Below are positions 56,019 through 64,000 of a DNA stretch of 64,000 bases, in pieces. The stretch is taken from positions 240,492 to 304,491 of the forward strand of contig JAUXYJ010000105.1 in NCBI GenBank assembly GCA_030694465.1, given 5' to 3'. Source of the stretch: Deltaproteobacteria bacterium. GTDB taxonomy: Bacteria > Myxococcota_A > Polyangia > Polyangiales > Ga0077539. Position 1 is the first letter of the stretch. Each line of letters begins with the position of its first letter. The translations under genes were made by a program, and so were the position numbers. A model generated the notes under the pieces. The model searched no databases, had not been told where the DNA came from, and saw only the letters and a list, made by a program, of their open reading frames with translations.

Positions 56019-57155
56019 TTACCTGAGGATCATGCGACCGATGACGGTCCGTTGGATCTCGCTTGTGCCTTCATAGATCCGCGAGACGCGTACGTCTCGC
56101 ACGTGGCGCTCGATGGCGAAGTCTCGTGTGTAGCCGTAGCCGCCATGAATTTGCAGCACGCGATCGCAGATTTGTCCTGCTTTTTCGCTAGCGAAGAGCT
56201 TCGCCATCGCGGCCTCTCGCGAGAACGCGACGCCTGCTTGCTTCAGCGACGCGGCGCGCATGACCAAGAGCTTCGCGGCGTCGAGCTCAGTCTGTGAGTC
56301 TGCGATCATCCATTGAATCGCCTGAAAATCTGCGATGGGTTTGCCAAACTGTGTGCGGTCTTTGGCGTAGCTGATCGCCTCTTCGAGTGCCGCGCTGGCG
56401 ATGCCACACGCTTGCGCACCGATGCCAATGCGACCGCCGTCGAGAGCCATCATGGCGATGCGAAACCCGTGTCCCAGCTCACCCAAGAGGGCGTCTTGTG
56501 GGAGCTCACAGTCGTCGAACACGAGCGCGCACGTGCTCGACGCGCGCAGGCCCATTTTGTCTTCGTGCTTGCTGATGCGGAGTCCGGGGGTGTTCGCGGG
56601 CATCAGAAACGTTGAGATCCCGGCGGTGCCTGGGCCTCCGGTGCGGGCCCACACAACGAACACTCCGGCGAAGTCCGCGCTCGTGATCCATTGCTTGTTT
56701 CCGCGCAGAATCCAGCGGTCGTTTTCGAGCGTCGCGGTGGTGCGCATGGCGCCGGGGTCACTGCCTGCTTCGGTTTCGCTCAGCGCAAAAGAGCCCGCGA
56801 CGAGCTCACCTGTTGCGAGGCCTCGGACGTAGCGTTCGCGCTGTGCTTCGGTCCCGAACTGGTTGATCACCTCGCCGACCATGTTGGTCACGGCCATGGT
56901 GACAGCGGTCGAAGCGCACCCACGCGCGATCTCTTGCATCGCGAGCGCATACGCGACGGCGCCTGCTTCGGCGCCCTCGAACCGAGCCGGGATGTTGACC
57001 GAGAGCAACCCCAAGTCGGCCAACGAGCGCAGGACCGACGCGGGGATCTTCTCGTCGCGCTCGTACTGCGCAGCGTTAGGGCGGAGGGTTTTTTCAGCGA
57101 AAGCGCGCGCGGTCTCTTGGACCATGCGCTGGGTGTCGTCGAGTTCGAGGTGCAC
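56019..57155 (-). CDS. Acyl-CoA dehydrogenase
   Basis: FAD enzyme of 378 residues that introduces a trans-2,3 double bond into acyl-CoA. Features are ALSETEAGSDPGAM (FAD loop), KQWITSADFAGVFVVWA, DKMGLRASSTCALVFDDC, RTQFGKPIADFQAIQ and the catalytic Glu in SRIYEGTSEIQR near the C-terminus. The Glu position in the last helix matches short-chain and branched-chain enzymes rather than long-chain or isovaleryl types. A perfect 17-bp inverted repeat lies 43 bp upstream of the ATG and may be an operator. Confidence 0.95.
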   Translation of the reverse strand: MHLELDDTQRMVQETARAFAEKTLRPNAAQYERDEKIPASVLRSLADLGLLSVNIPARFEGAEAGAVAYALAMQEIARGCASTAVTMAVTNMVGEVINQFGTEAQRERYVRGLATGELVAGSFALSETEAGSDPGAMRTTATLENDRWILRGNKQWITSADFAGVFVVWARTGGPGTAGISTFLMPANTPGLRISKHEDKMGLRASSTCALVFDDCELPQDALLGELGHGFRIAMMALDGGRIGIGAQACGIASAALEEAISYAKDRTQFGKPIADFQAIQWMIADSQTELDAAKLLVMRAASLKQAGVAFSREAAMAKLFASEKAGQICDRVLQIHGGYGYTRDFAIERHVRDVRVSRIYEGTSEIQRTVIGRMILR

Positions 57156-57198
57156 GATGGATAGTTCTTTCGATGCGTGATGCGTGCAGCAGGGTTCG

Positions 57199-57215
57199 AA
57201 ACGTTCTGAACGTTT
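57199..57215. promoter_or_regulatory. Perfect inverted repeat upstream of the acyl-CoA dehydrogenase gene
   Basis: AAACGTT-CTG-AACGTTT lies 43 bp upstream of the ATG at 57155 and touches the stop codon of the upstream gene. Arms and spacing resemble operators of TetR-family fatty-acid regulators such as PsrA. The regulator is not in this window. Confidence 0.6.
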
Positions 57216-57981
57216 AGGGAATACTGAAAGTTGTCTTGGCGGCGTACGACCCAGGGCTGGGCAGCTGTTGCCAGGTCAGCAGCTCTTGGACGATGCAATC
57301 GATGCTCTCGCCGGCCTCGGGTGTCGAGACCGCGGCGCCGGCGGCGGCGACTCGGCCGGTGGGCGCGACGTAGAGCGTGATGTCTGCGCGGGCGCCTGGA
57401 GCGCGCTGAAGGCACTGCGTAAGCTGGACCCGACGGCGGTCGATTTGCCGCTGAATTCGCCCAGAATCCCACGCGGTCGCGGGGCGCGCGTCTTCGCCTC
57501 CCTCAAAGCTAGGTCCCCAGGTGGTCTCGGCCTCGCCGCCACACGGCGTGGGAAATCTCAGCGCACGCAGGGCGCCCATCATGCACTGCTCGGTCACGCG
57601 GTCACCCATCGAGCTGCGCGTCGGGATCACCCACCGTACAGAGCCATCGGTCGCGATCCGTAGCTTAAATTGCACTTCGCCCGCCAGATAAGGGTGCTCT
57701 TCGAGGCGCTGCGTGTAGCAGGTCTGCAGGCGCTCGAGCACAGGGTTAAGCGTGCTCGAGACCTCGACGCGGGTGAGCGTGCCGAGCTGTCCCTCGATGC
57801 TGATCCCGCTGCTCGCGCCCATACTCGCGCAGCGGTCTGCGACGGGCCTTCGCGTCTGTGGGGGTGTTTGCTGCGAAATCTGCGTCGTATCCACGGTGTC
57901 TTGTCGTTGGGTGACGGTGCTGGTCGCGCATCCCGCGCTGAGAATAGTCACGACAAGGAGGCTCGCTGCTCGTGGATTCAT
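57214..57981 (-). CDS. AgmX/PglI C-terminal-domain lipoprotein
   Basis: Protein of 255 residues. A lipoprotein signal ends in ILSAGC. After a Gln/Thr-rich linker, residues about 75-145 hold one AgmX/PglI (TonB-C-like) unit: LERLQTCYTQRLEEHPYLAG, FKLRIATDGSVRWV, CMMGALRALRFPTP. A second, weaker copy (about 170-255) has VQLTQCLQRAPGARADITLYVAPTGRV and CIVQELLTWQQLP. Such domains occur in myxobacterial gliding and envelope proteins. No partner gene is adjacent. It is upstream of the acyl-CoA dehydrogenase on the same strand with a 58-bp gap. Confidence 0.8.
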   Translation of the reverse strand: MNPRAASLLVVTILSAGCATSTVTQRQDTVDTTQISQQTPPQTRRPVADRCASMGASSGISIEGQLGTLTRVEVSSTLNPVLERLQTCYTQRLEEHPYLAGEVQFKLRIATDGSVRWVIPTRSSMGDRVTEQCMMGALRALRFPTPCGGEAETTWGPSFEGGEDARPATAWDSGRIQRQIDRRRVQLTQCLQRAPGARADITLYVAPTGRVAAAGAAVSTPEAGESIDCIVQELLTWQQLPSPGSYAAKTTFSIP

Positions 57982-58158
57982 GGGGCGCGGAGTTTGCCAA
58001 TGACGGCGACGAAGCGAAAGCTCTCAGCACGTTTGGCGTACGATCTAAGGCCTGGCCTGAGTGAATCGCAGCGTGCATGCTGCGTCTTGGGTTGGACTCT
58101 TCCCATCCATGTCGGTGGGTGTTGGGTAAGAGAATTTCCAAACTCATGGAGAACGATC

Positions 58159-58863
58159 ATGGTTAGAAATTACTGGATTTTCGCAGGTATTCTGCTTTTG
58201 GTTCCTCAAGTGGGGTCTGCGCAAGTCGTCGTTCAAGGCGGCGTGCAGGTGCAGGCCAACGTGGGGGTGCAGGTGGTTGCGCCGCAGGCCATGCGACCGA
58301 TTGTGGTCGCGCAGCCCGTTGCGCAACCTGTGGCAAACGTACAAGTCGCGAGCGCTGTGGCGGTCCCAGTGTGGACCGACGCGCAGTGGGGCGAAGCCGA
58401 CAACGACCCAGAGAAAGAGCCGCTGATGGTCGCGATGGTTGCGCCGCCCGCGCCACAGGTCGAAGTGCAGACGGCGATGCCCTCGCCTAGTCATGTGTGG
58501 GTCTCCGGCAACTGGCGCTGGCGCGGAAATCGTTTTGTTTGGCGGCGTGGGCACTGGATGCGCGCGGCGCGTGCGGGCGTGGTGTGGAGCCCTGGCCGAT
58601 GGCAGCAGAGCAACGGGCGCTATGTGTGGGCTCGTGGCTCGTGGACTGCGGGCAATCCCCAGGTCGTGGGCGTCGCGGCGCCTGTGGGCACAGTGATCAC
58701 GACGCGTCGCAATGGTGCGGTCGTGGTGAATCCGCCGGGCCCAGGTGTCACGGTGATTCGTCCAAACGGCAGAGTGGTTGTGCGCGGTGGTCGTGACAAC
58801 CGCGGAGACGACGATGACGATCGCGGTCGTGGACGCGGTCGCGGTCGTGGTCGCGGTCGGTAA
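58159..58863 (+). CDS. Secreted WXXGXW-type repeat protein with Gly/Arg tail
   Basis: Protein of 234 residues. The ATG at 58159 has GGAG seven bases upstream, and the signal peptide ends at QVGSAQ. A Val/Gln/Ala-rich segment (about 22-75) follows. Three aromatic repeats (VWVSGNWRWRGNRFVWRRGHW, VVWSPGRWQQSNGRYVWARGSW) match the YXWXXGXW family, thought to form beta strands on the surface. The C-terminus is Gly/Arg/Asp-rich, ending in several GRGR units encoded by a hexamer repeat near 58825-58860. Function unknown; it converges on dnaE2. Confidence 0.8.
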   Translation: MVRNYWIFAGILLLVPQVGSAQVVVQGGVQVQANVGVQVVAPQAMRPIVVAQPVAQPVANVQVASAVAVPVWTDAQWGEADNDPEKEPLMVAMVAPPAPQVEVQTAMPSPSHVWVSGNWRWRGNRFVWRRGHWMRAARAGVVWSPGRWQQSNGRYVWARGSWTAGNPQVVGVAAPVGTVITTRRNGAVVVNPPGPGVTVIRPNGRVVVRGGRDNRGDDDDDRGRGRGRGRGRGR

Positions 58864-58881
58864 GCGAAATCGCAGCGTAAG

Positions 58882-61800
58882 CTAGCGAAAATCGTGTGAC
58901 TCTGCGGGGGCAAAAGGGGTCTGCAGCGTGAGGGCTTCGATGCGCACGACGCGCACGCTGATCACGCCAGCTTGTCGCAAGACCACGCCGTGCACGATCA
59001 CCAACGGGGCGCTCCGCATGAGCGCGCGTTGAGCTTCGTAGACATCGGGCGCGATGATCGTGTTGAGCAAGCCGGTCTCGTCCTCAAGCGTGAGAAAGAA
59101 GAAGCCTTTGGCGGTGGGAGGGCGTTGTCGTGTGATCACTGCGCCTGCGACTGAGACGCTGCGGTGGGCAGGCGAGCTCAGCGCTTGTGCAATGGTGATC
59201 ACCTGGCGTTGTGCCAACGCGTCGCGCGCGAGCTTGAGCGGGTGCGTACCCACGGTGAGCCCCATGTGCTCGAAATCCGAGGCAATTCGCTCGGCATGCG
59301 AGAGCTCTTGCAGCGGTGATTGGGTGTACTCGGTGGGCTTGTCGTGGAGCAATGGCGCGTCTCGGTCATGCGTCGCGGCGAGCGCTTGCCACAGCGCGCT
59401 GCGACGCGTCCATGGCTCAGCACGTGGGTGTGGCAGCGAGGACAGCGCGCCGAGGGACGCGAGCGTGGCGAGCTCGTCGCGACGCAGTTGCGCGCGGCGA
59501 GCGAGGTCTTTGATCGAACTGAATGGTGATTCAGTGCGCGCAGAGACCAAGCGTTGCGCGCTCTCGTGTCGCACTCCGCGTGCATATTTAAGGCCCATTC
59601 GCACGGCGTTGGGCTCTTCGCGCGAGCAGTTGTACTCTGAGCGTGTGACGTCGATGGGGCGTACGCGGACGCCGTGTCGTCGTGCGTCTTGGACGACCGT
59701 CGCGGGGGCGTAGAAGCCCATGGGCCAGCAGTCGAGGAGCGCGCAGGTGTAGCTCGCGGTGAAGTGTCTCTTGAGGTACGCGCTTGCGTACGCCAGGAGC
59801 GCAAACGAGGCCGCGTGGCTCTCGGGAAACCCGTAGAGCGCGAAGCTGCTGATCCCCAGAATGACAGCGTCTTGGGCGGGCTGTGGGTAGCCATTGCGAG
59901 TCATTCCGTCGCGGAGTTTGTGCTCTAGATCGCGCATGCGTTGGACTGAGCGCTTCGAGCCCATGGCGCGGCGGAGCTCTTCGGCTTCAGCGCCCGAGAA
60001 GTCCGCTGCGACCATGGCGACACGCATGAGTTGCTCTTGAAAGAGCGGGACACCGAGGGTGCGTTTGAGCACGGGCTCAAGCGATGGGTGTGGGTAGCTC
60101 ACGGGCTCTTCGCCGGTGCGACGACGGAGGTAGGGGTGGACGAGCTTGCCCACGATGGGGCCTGGGCGAATGAGCGCTACCTCGACGACGAGGTCGTAGA
60201 AACACGTGGGTTTCATGCGGGGAAGCGTGCTCATTTGTGCGCGCGACTCGATCTGAAAGACCCCCACGGTGTCGGCCGCTTGGATCATCGCGTAGGTCTC
60301 AGGATCATCCGCCGGGAGCGTGGCCAAATCGAGGTCTACGCCGTCGTGTTGTGCGACCAAGGGCAGCGCGCGTTCGAAGAGCGCCATCATGCCGAGGCCG
60401 AGTAAGTCGACCTTGAGCAAGCCCAGCGCTGCGCAGTCATCTTTGTCCCACGGGACGATCACGCGGTTGGGCATCGCCGCGGGCTCAAGCGGGCACAGCT
60501 GATCGAGGGGTTCGGCCGCGATGATCATGCCGCCGGGGTGCTGTCCGAGGTGCCTCGGGAGGTCTTGCAACATCGCGCTCACTTCGATCCATTGCGCGAC
60601 GCGCGGGTCGTGTGGAGAGATCTCGGCGTCGGTGAAGCTCGCGATGAGCCCTTCGTGGTTGGCAGCGCCAAAGTGCCCCAAGTGCTTTGAGACGGCGCGG
60701 AGAGTTTCTTCAGGAAAACCCAGGGCTTTTCCGACTTCGCGTACTGCGCCACGGCTGCGGTAGGTGCTGACCACGGCGGTCATCGCGGCGCAGCGATTTC
60801 CGTAGCGTTGATAGACGTATTGGATGACCTCTTCGCGGCGCTGTCCGCTCGGCAGATCGAGGTCGATGTCGGGCCAATCGCTTCGTGAATCGCTCAAGAA
60901 TCGTTCGAACAACAGGCCCATTCGGATGGGGTCTACGGCGGTGATCCCGAGGGCATAACAGACCGCGCTGTTGGCGGCAGATCCGCGGCCCTGAACGAAG
61001 ATCCCGCGCTCGCGACAGAACCTCACGATGTCCCAAACGACCAGGAAATATCCAGCCAAAGACATCCGCGCGATCGTCGCGAGCTCGTGCTTCAGCTGTG
61101 CGGTCACGCGCTCGGTCAGCGGAAAATATCGCTCGCGCGCTCCAATGCGCGTGATGTGCTCGAGGAGCTCAGACGCGGTCTGGCCCGGTGGCAAGGGCAG
61201 CTCTGGAAACCGATATCCGAGATCTCGCAGCGAAAATGCACTGTGTTCGGCGAGCGCATAGGCCCCCGCGATGGCCTGAGGCTCGTCGGCAAAGCGTGTC
61301 GCGAGCACATGGGGCTCTGTGAGCACGCGCTCACGATTGGGCTCGAGGCGACGACCGGCTTCGCGCAATGTGCAGTGCAATCGCGCGCAATCGAACACAT
61401 CTGCGACGAGTGTCTGAGCGTGGCTTGCGCAGCGCGGCGCGGTGGTCGCGACGGGTGTGAGCGCGAGGGTTTCTCCGAGGTCCCCCAAGCGGCTGTCGAC
61501 AAACTGCGTCGCGCGATCGAGGGTGCGTCGGCGCTCGATGAAGCATCGCTGGTGGAGGCTGTGCGCGCGGATGCTCTCGGCCCAGCGCAGGGCGCGTTCG
61601 GATCGGGCTCGTCCTGCCCGCGCGAAGGGCCCCTCGGCGAGCAACAGCGTCGCGACGCCGTGCGCGCTGAGGGTTTGCAATTGTGCGAGAGAGAGCGTGA
61701 GCCCCTGGGTCTGCTGTGCGTCTCGCGGTTGTGCCATGCGGCAATCGGTGAGCGCGCAGCAGAGCGCGCGGTAGCCTTCGCGGCCTGCGGGATAGAGCCC

Positions 61801-62031
61801 CACGCGTGAGCGCAGGCCCTCGCCTTCGACGTGCACCGAGGTCGCGATGATGGGGCGAATGCCTAGGCGTTGTGCGGCGCGATCAAAGCGTGGGAGGCCC
61901 GCGAAGCCGTCTCGATCGACGAGGGCGACGGCGGTCAGTCCGAGCTCGTGGGCGCGCTCACAGAGCTCTTCGGGCTGCGAGGCTCCGTAGAGAAAACTGA
62001 ATGCGCTGACTGCGTGGAGTTCGACGTGCAT
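58882..62031 (-). CDS. dnaE2: Error-prone DNA polymerase DnaE2
   Basis: C-family polymerase of 1049 residues, the DnaE2 length. The PHP domain begins with ELHAVSAFSFLYGASQPEEL, typical of DnaE2. The polymerase core has VQGRGSAANSAVCYALGIT and the catalytic WPDIDLDLP pair (about 387-391), a further Asp in LLKVDLLGLGM, and MGSKRSVQRM. HhH and OB domains end the protein (SVSVAGAVITRQRPPTAKGFFFLTLEDETG). It supports translesion synthesis in SOS-induced mutagenesis. A LexA-like box lies 44-60 bp upstream of the ATG. The usual partners imuA and imuB are not adjacent. Confidence 0.96.
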   Translation of the reverse strand: MHVELHAVSAFSFLYGASQPEELCERAHELGLTAVALVDRDGFAGLPRFDRAAQRLGIRPIIATSVHVEGEGLRSRVGLYPAGREGYRALCCALTDCRMAQPRDAQQTQGLTLSLAQLQTLSAHGVATLLLAEGPFARAGRARSERALRWAESIRAHSLHQRCFIERRRTLDRATQFVDSRLGDLGETLALTPVATTAPRCASHAQTLVADVFDCARLHCTLREAGRRLEPNRERVLTEPHVLATRFADEPQAIAGAYALAEHSAFSLRDLGYRFPELPLPPGQTASELLEHITRIGARERYFPLTERVTAQLKHELATIARMSLAGYFLVVWDIVRFCRERGIFVQGRGSAANSAVCYALGITAVDPIRMGLLFERFLSDSRSDWPDIDLDLPSGQRREEVIQYVYQRYGNRCAAMTAVVSTYRSRGAVREVGKALGFPEETLRAVSKHLGHFGAANHEGLIASFTDAEISPHDPRVAQWIEVSAMLQDLPRHLGQHPGGMIIAAEPLDQLCPLEPAAMPNRVIVPWDKDDCAALGLLKVDLLGLGMMALFERALPLVAQHDGVDLDLATLPADDPETYAMIQAADTVGVFQIESRAQMSTLPRMKPTCFYDLVVEVALIRPGPIVGKLVHPYLRRRTGEEPVSYPHPSLEPVLKRTLGVPLFQEQLMRVAMVAADFSGAEAEELRRAMGSKRSVQRMRDLEHKLRDGMTRNGYPQPAQDAVILGISSFALYGFPESHAASFALLAYASAYLKRHFTASYTCALLDCWPMGFYAPATVVQDARRHGVRVRPIDVTRSEYNCSREEPNAVRMGLKYARGVRHESAQRLVSARTESPFSSIKDLARRAQLRRDELATLASLGALSSLPHPRAEPWTRRSALWQALAATHDRDAPLLHDKPTEYTQSPLQELSHAERIASDFEHMGLTVGTHPLKLARDALAQRQVITIAQALSSPAHRSVSVAGAVITRQRPPTAKGFFFLTLEDETGLLNTIIAPDVYEAQRALMRSAPLVIVHGVVLRQAGVISVRVVRIEALTLQTPFAPAESHDFR
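59518..59535. promoter_or_regulatory. LexA-like palindrome inside dnaE2
   Basis: ACTGAAT-GGTG-ATTCAGT has perfect 7-bp arms. It matches 15 of 18 bases of the palindrome upstream of dnaE2. Being inside the coding region, it may be chance or a second LexA site. Confidence 0.4.
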
Positions 62032-62074
62032 CGGTGGCGCTGCGTGAGCGCAGCGTGCCGCGGATTCGAGCTCA

Positions 62075-62091
62075 CTGAACGGTAATTCAGC
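62075..62091. promoter_or_regulatory. LexA-like SOS box upstream of dnaE2
   Basis: CTGAACGGTAATTCAGC, centred about 52 bp before the dnaE2 ATG. It fits 14 of 17 positions of the Myxococcus xanthus LexA consensus CTRHAMRYBYGTTCAGS as I remember it. SOS control of dnaE2 is known in other bacteria. Confidence 0.65.
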
Positions 62092-62118
62092 GCAACCAAC
62101 GAAGGTGACAGAATAAGT

Positions 62119-64000
62119 TCATCCGCCCGCGGGGACTGTGTATCCGCAGCGCCAGCTGAGGTTGAGCGAGCGCAGCACCGGCGACGCGACGGGCATCGAG
62201 GTGGGGTTAAACGTGACGGTCACACGGACATGCCGCCGCGCGGTGACCATGGCCGAGCGCAAGAGCGGGCTCACGTCGCGGGGCGAGGTGTTCGTGGGGG
62301 CGACGGCCAGTGGTACAGAGGTTGAACCACCGAGGCCGGCAGGGGTCGCCGCGGTCTGAAGTGCGAAGTTGAGCGTGGTGCCCGCGGGTGTGACCGAGTC
62401 CCACTCAAGCTGCGCGATCGTGGGGTCGTCGCACATCGTGTCGTAGTCCTCGGTGTACACCCCAGTCCCGATCACCGTGCGGCGCACGGAGCCCGTGAAA
62501 TCCGAGTAGGTATACACGCGGTTTGGGCCCGTAAACGTCGCGGTCGCGGCGGTCGTGGGGTTGTAGCGCACGAGCTCGCTTGCGCCTGCGTAGTGGGCGA
62601 GCCAGAGGTTTCCGAGGCGGTCAAACCCGAGCCCCGAGGGGCCGTTGAGGTTGGGGCTAATCACGAGCGAGACCGCCGAGGCGGGGATGGTCCCGTTGCC
62701 CATAAACGCGTCGGCTCGCCAGCGCACGATGCGTGAGAGGTTGTCGCCCGAGTTGCCGCCAGCCATGTAGATAAAGCCATCGGGGCCCGGTGTGATCCCG
62801 CGTCCCGAGGTGCCAGCGATGAGCGCGGTGGTGTCAACGCGGGTCCACTGCGAGGTCGCTGGGTTGTAGCCCAGCGCGTCGCGGCAGCCCCAGCCGGTGA
62901 ACCAGACACGGCCCGCGGCGTCCGCGGTGATCCCGTAGCTCTGCGTACAATTGCCGCGCAATCCCAGGGGATATGCGATTGGACCTGAGACGGTCGGCGG
63001 CATGGTGGTGGTGTCGACGAAGGCTGTGCGGCCGTTGTCGAGCGTGCCGATCCACATGCGCCCGTCGGCAGTGACCACCGCGCCATACGGGTTGACTGGG
63101 ACTGTGACCTGCGTGATGGCGTTGCCCGTCGTGGGGTCGAGCTTGATAAAGATCGAGTTGTTGTATCCGCCGACCCAGACGTAGCCCTGCGGTCGCATCG
63201 CGTCACCGCGGTCGATCGCGATCGCGCGTGGGACCGCGTTGTTGACCCCGGCGTTTGAGTTCCACAGAACGCACTCGTCTTGGCCGTACGGGAGCACGGT
63301 CGTGCGCCCAGTACTGGTGTCGATCATGCCGTTGCCGTTGCGGTCGACGCAGTCTCTACGGTCCGCCGCGATCTTGGTGACGGTGCCTTGCATCGCGAAC
63401 CCGCGGTTGGCGATGTACGCGTCACCAAAGCCGTCGACGACGACGCGCGAGGGCATGTTGCAGCCATTTTCCCAACAACACCGGTTGGCGCACTCGCCAG
63501 CTGAGAGCCCTACGCGATAGCGACCGAGCTCAACAGGGGGGCTCACCGAGGCGTCCCACTTCGAGAGCGTGCTCTCGTTTGTATTGGGAATCCACAGGTA
63601 ATCTCCGGTTCGTGCCTCGGCGCGGACGACCAGCCCACCTGCTACGGGGTCTAGCTCTACGCCACGTCGTCCAGCGTCGCTGAAGGGTCTGCCGCCCATG
63701 CCACCGATGGCGACACCGCGGCAAGCAGGGTCACAGGTACCGCAGCTGTTGAGCGCGCCCTCGTCGATCATGCCGTTGCAGTTGTCGTCGCGCATGTTGC
63801 AGACCTCGCGCGCGAGCGAAGACCGCGTGGCGTCGTTGTCATCGCAGTCGCGACCGCCTGCGCTGATGGCGGGATCTCCGTCGCCGTCTGCGTCAAGCGG
63901 GTCGTGGCGACACGCGTTGGCTGCGTCGTCGCAGCGGTCGGTCGTGTTCGCGTTCATGTCGTCGCAAGTCGCAACGGTGCCCGCAGTGCACCCTCGCCCT
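62119..64000 (-). CDS. MopE-type metal-binding and beta-propeller secreted protein (5' end cut by window)
   Basis: The frame continues past the right edge (no start needed inside; codons upstream of the ATG at 63957 keep the pattern CTAGTVATCDD). The visible N-part has EGF/MopE-like repeats with C-x-D-x-N and DADGDGDPAISAGGRDCDDND, EVCNMRDDNCNGMIDEG, which are Ca- or Cu-binding repeats of many myxobacterial surface proteins. The next 400 residues form an NHL/Vgb-like propeller (DGFGDAYIANRGF, ADGRMWIGTLDNG, DAAGRVWFTGWGC, GPDGFIYMAGGN, DRLGNLWLAHYAG). The C-terminus is a beta-sandwich-like domain ending SLNLSWRCGYTVPAGG. No MYXO-CTERM motif is seen at the end. Confidence 0.85.
   Translation of the reverse strand, partial: GRGCTAGTVATCDDMNANTTDRCDDAANACRHDPLDADGDGDPAISAGGRDCDDNDATRSSLAREVCNMRDDNCNGMIDEGALNSCGTCDPACRGVAIGGMGGRPFSDAGRRGVELDPVAGGLVVRAEARTGDYLWIPNTNESTLSKWDASVSPPVELGRYRVGLSAGECANRCCWENGCNMPSRVVVDGFGDAYIANRGFAMQGTVTKIAADRRDCVDRNGNGMIDTSTGRTTVLPYGQDECVLWNSNAGVNNAVPRAIAIDRGDAMRPQGYVWVGGYNNSIFIKLDPTTGNAITQVTVPVNPYGAVVTADGRMWIGTLDNGRTAFVDTTTMPPTVSGPIAYPLGLRGNCTQSYGITADAAGRVWFTGWGCRDALGYNPATSQWTRVDTTALIAGTSGRGITPGPDGFIYMAGGNSGDNLSRIVRWRADAFMGNGTIPASAVSLVISPNLNGPSGLGFDRLGNLWLAHYAGASELVRYNPTTAATATFTGPNRVYTYSDFTGSVRRTVIGTGVYTEDYDTMCDDPTIAQLEWDSVTPAGTTLNFALQTAATPAGLGGSTSVPLAVAPTNTSPRDVSPLLRSAMVTARRHVRVTVTFNPTSMPVASPVLRSLNLSWRCGYTVPAGG

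Noticed and set aside
57191..57215. GGTTCGAAAC as a tRNA T-arm
   Set aside because: No acceptor or anticodon stem around it; better explained by the adjacent 17-bp inverted repeat.

Overview
The window looks like chromosomal DNA of a Myxococcota (deltaproteobacterial) organism. The evidence is high GC content, dense coding with many GTG and TTG starts, a eukaryote-like Ser/Thr kinase with a zinc-ribbon-like N-terminus, many lipoproteins, a MopE-type metal-binding repeat protein, an AgmX/PglI-type lipoprotein, a HARE-HTH/Mrr protein, a bacterial deoxyhypusine-synthase-like enzyme, a DnaE2 polymerase and a giant TPR protein. I see no plasmid, phage or insertion-sequence gene, no CRISPR array, and no tRNA or rRNA gene. 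The genus cannot be fixed from the sequence alone.

Layout, left part (1-22 kb). cysK overlaps a ThiF/MoeB-like gene that is cut by the window edge. Next are a Ser/Thr kinase and a DUF882 peptidase-like protein. A translationally coupled three-gene operon (4022-7856) encodes exported proteins; the first two are built from seven copies of a module carrying a cysteine pair. A secreted lipase-like lipoprotein diverges from a second lipoprotein, which is followed by greA, recG and a membrane alkaline-phosphatase-superfamily protein coupled to recG. Then come a GDPD, a DHS-like enzyme, a membrane-anchored unknown, and the HARE-HTH/Arg-rich/Mrr-like protein.

Middle part (22-39 kb). A Cys-rich lipoprotein lies downstream of valS. 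A receiver-domain protein and a methylmalonyl-CoA mutase-type large subunit follow, then a MshEN/GAF-like protein divergent from a hybrid histidine kinase that overlaps a cysteine desulfurase. A fused cobA-hemD comes next, then a DUF192 lipoprotein, a ComEA-like HhH protein and an outer-membrane-like protein. A yfgM-like/bamB pair reproduces the proteobacterial gene order. After bamB lies a 1.7 kb stretch with no convincing gene, although it sits between two converging genes.

Right part (39-64 kb). A single gene for a 3816-residue TPR protein takes up 18% of the window. A 1 kb gene-free region with a long RNA-type hairpin separates it from ddl. Then come an ECF sigma factor, a coupled pdxJ-nnrDE pair, an acyl-CoA dehydrogenase with a 17-bp inverted repeat upstream, an AgmX-type lipoprotein, a WXXGXW-type secreted protein, and dnaE2 with a LexA-like box upstream. 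The right edge holds a MopE/beta-propeller protein cut by the window.

Most of the window is housekeeping (cysteine, PLP, siroheme/heme, peptidoglycan, tRNA charging, repair, outer-membrane assembly) mixed with lineage-specific envelope proteins. The least explained parts are the seven-module operon, the giant TPR protein with its two flanking gene-free regions, the HARE-HTH/Mrr-like protein with a degenerate nuclease centre, and the paired LexA-like palindromes at dnaE2.
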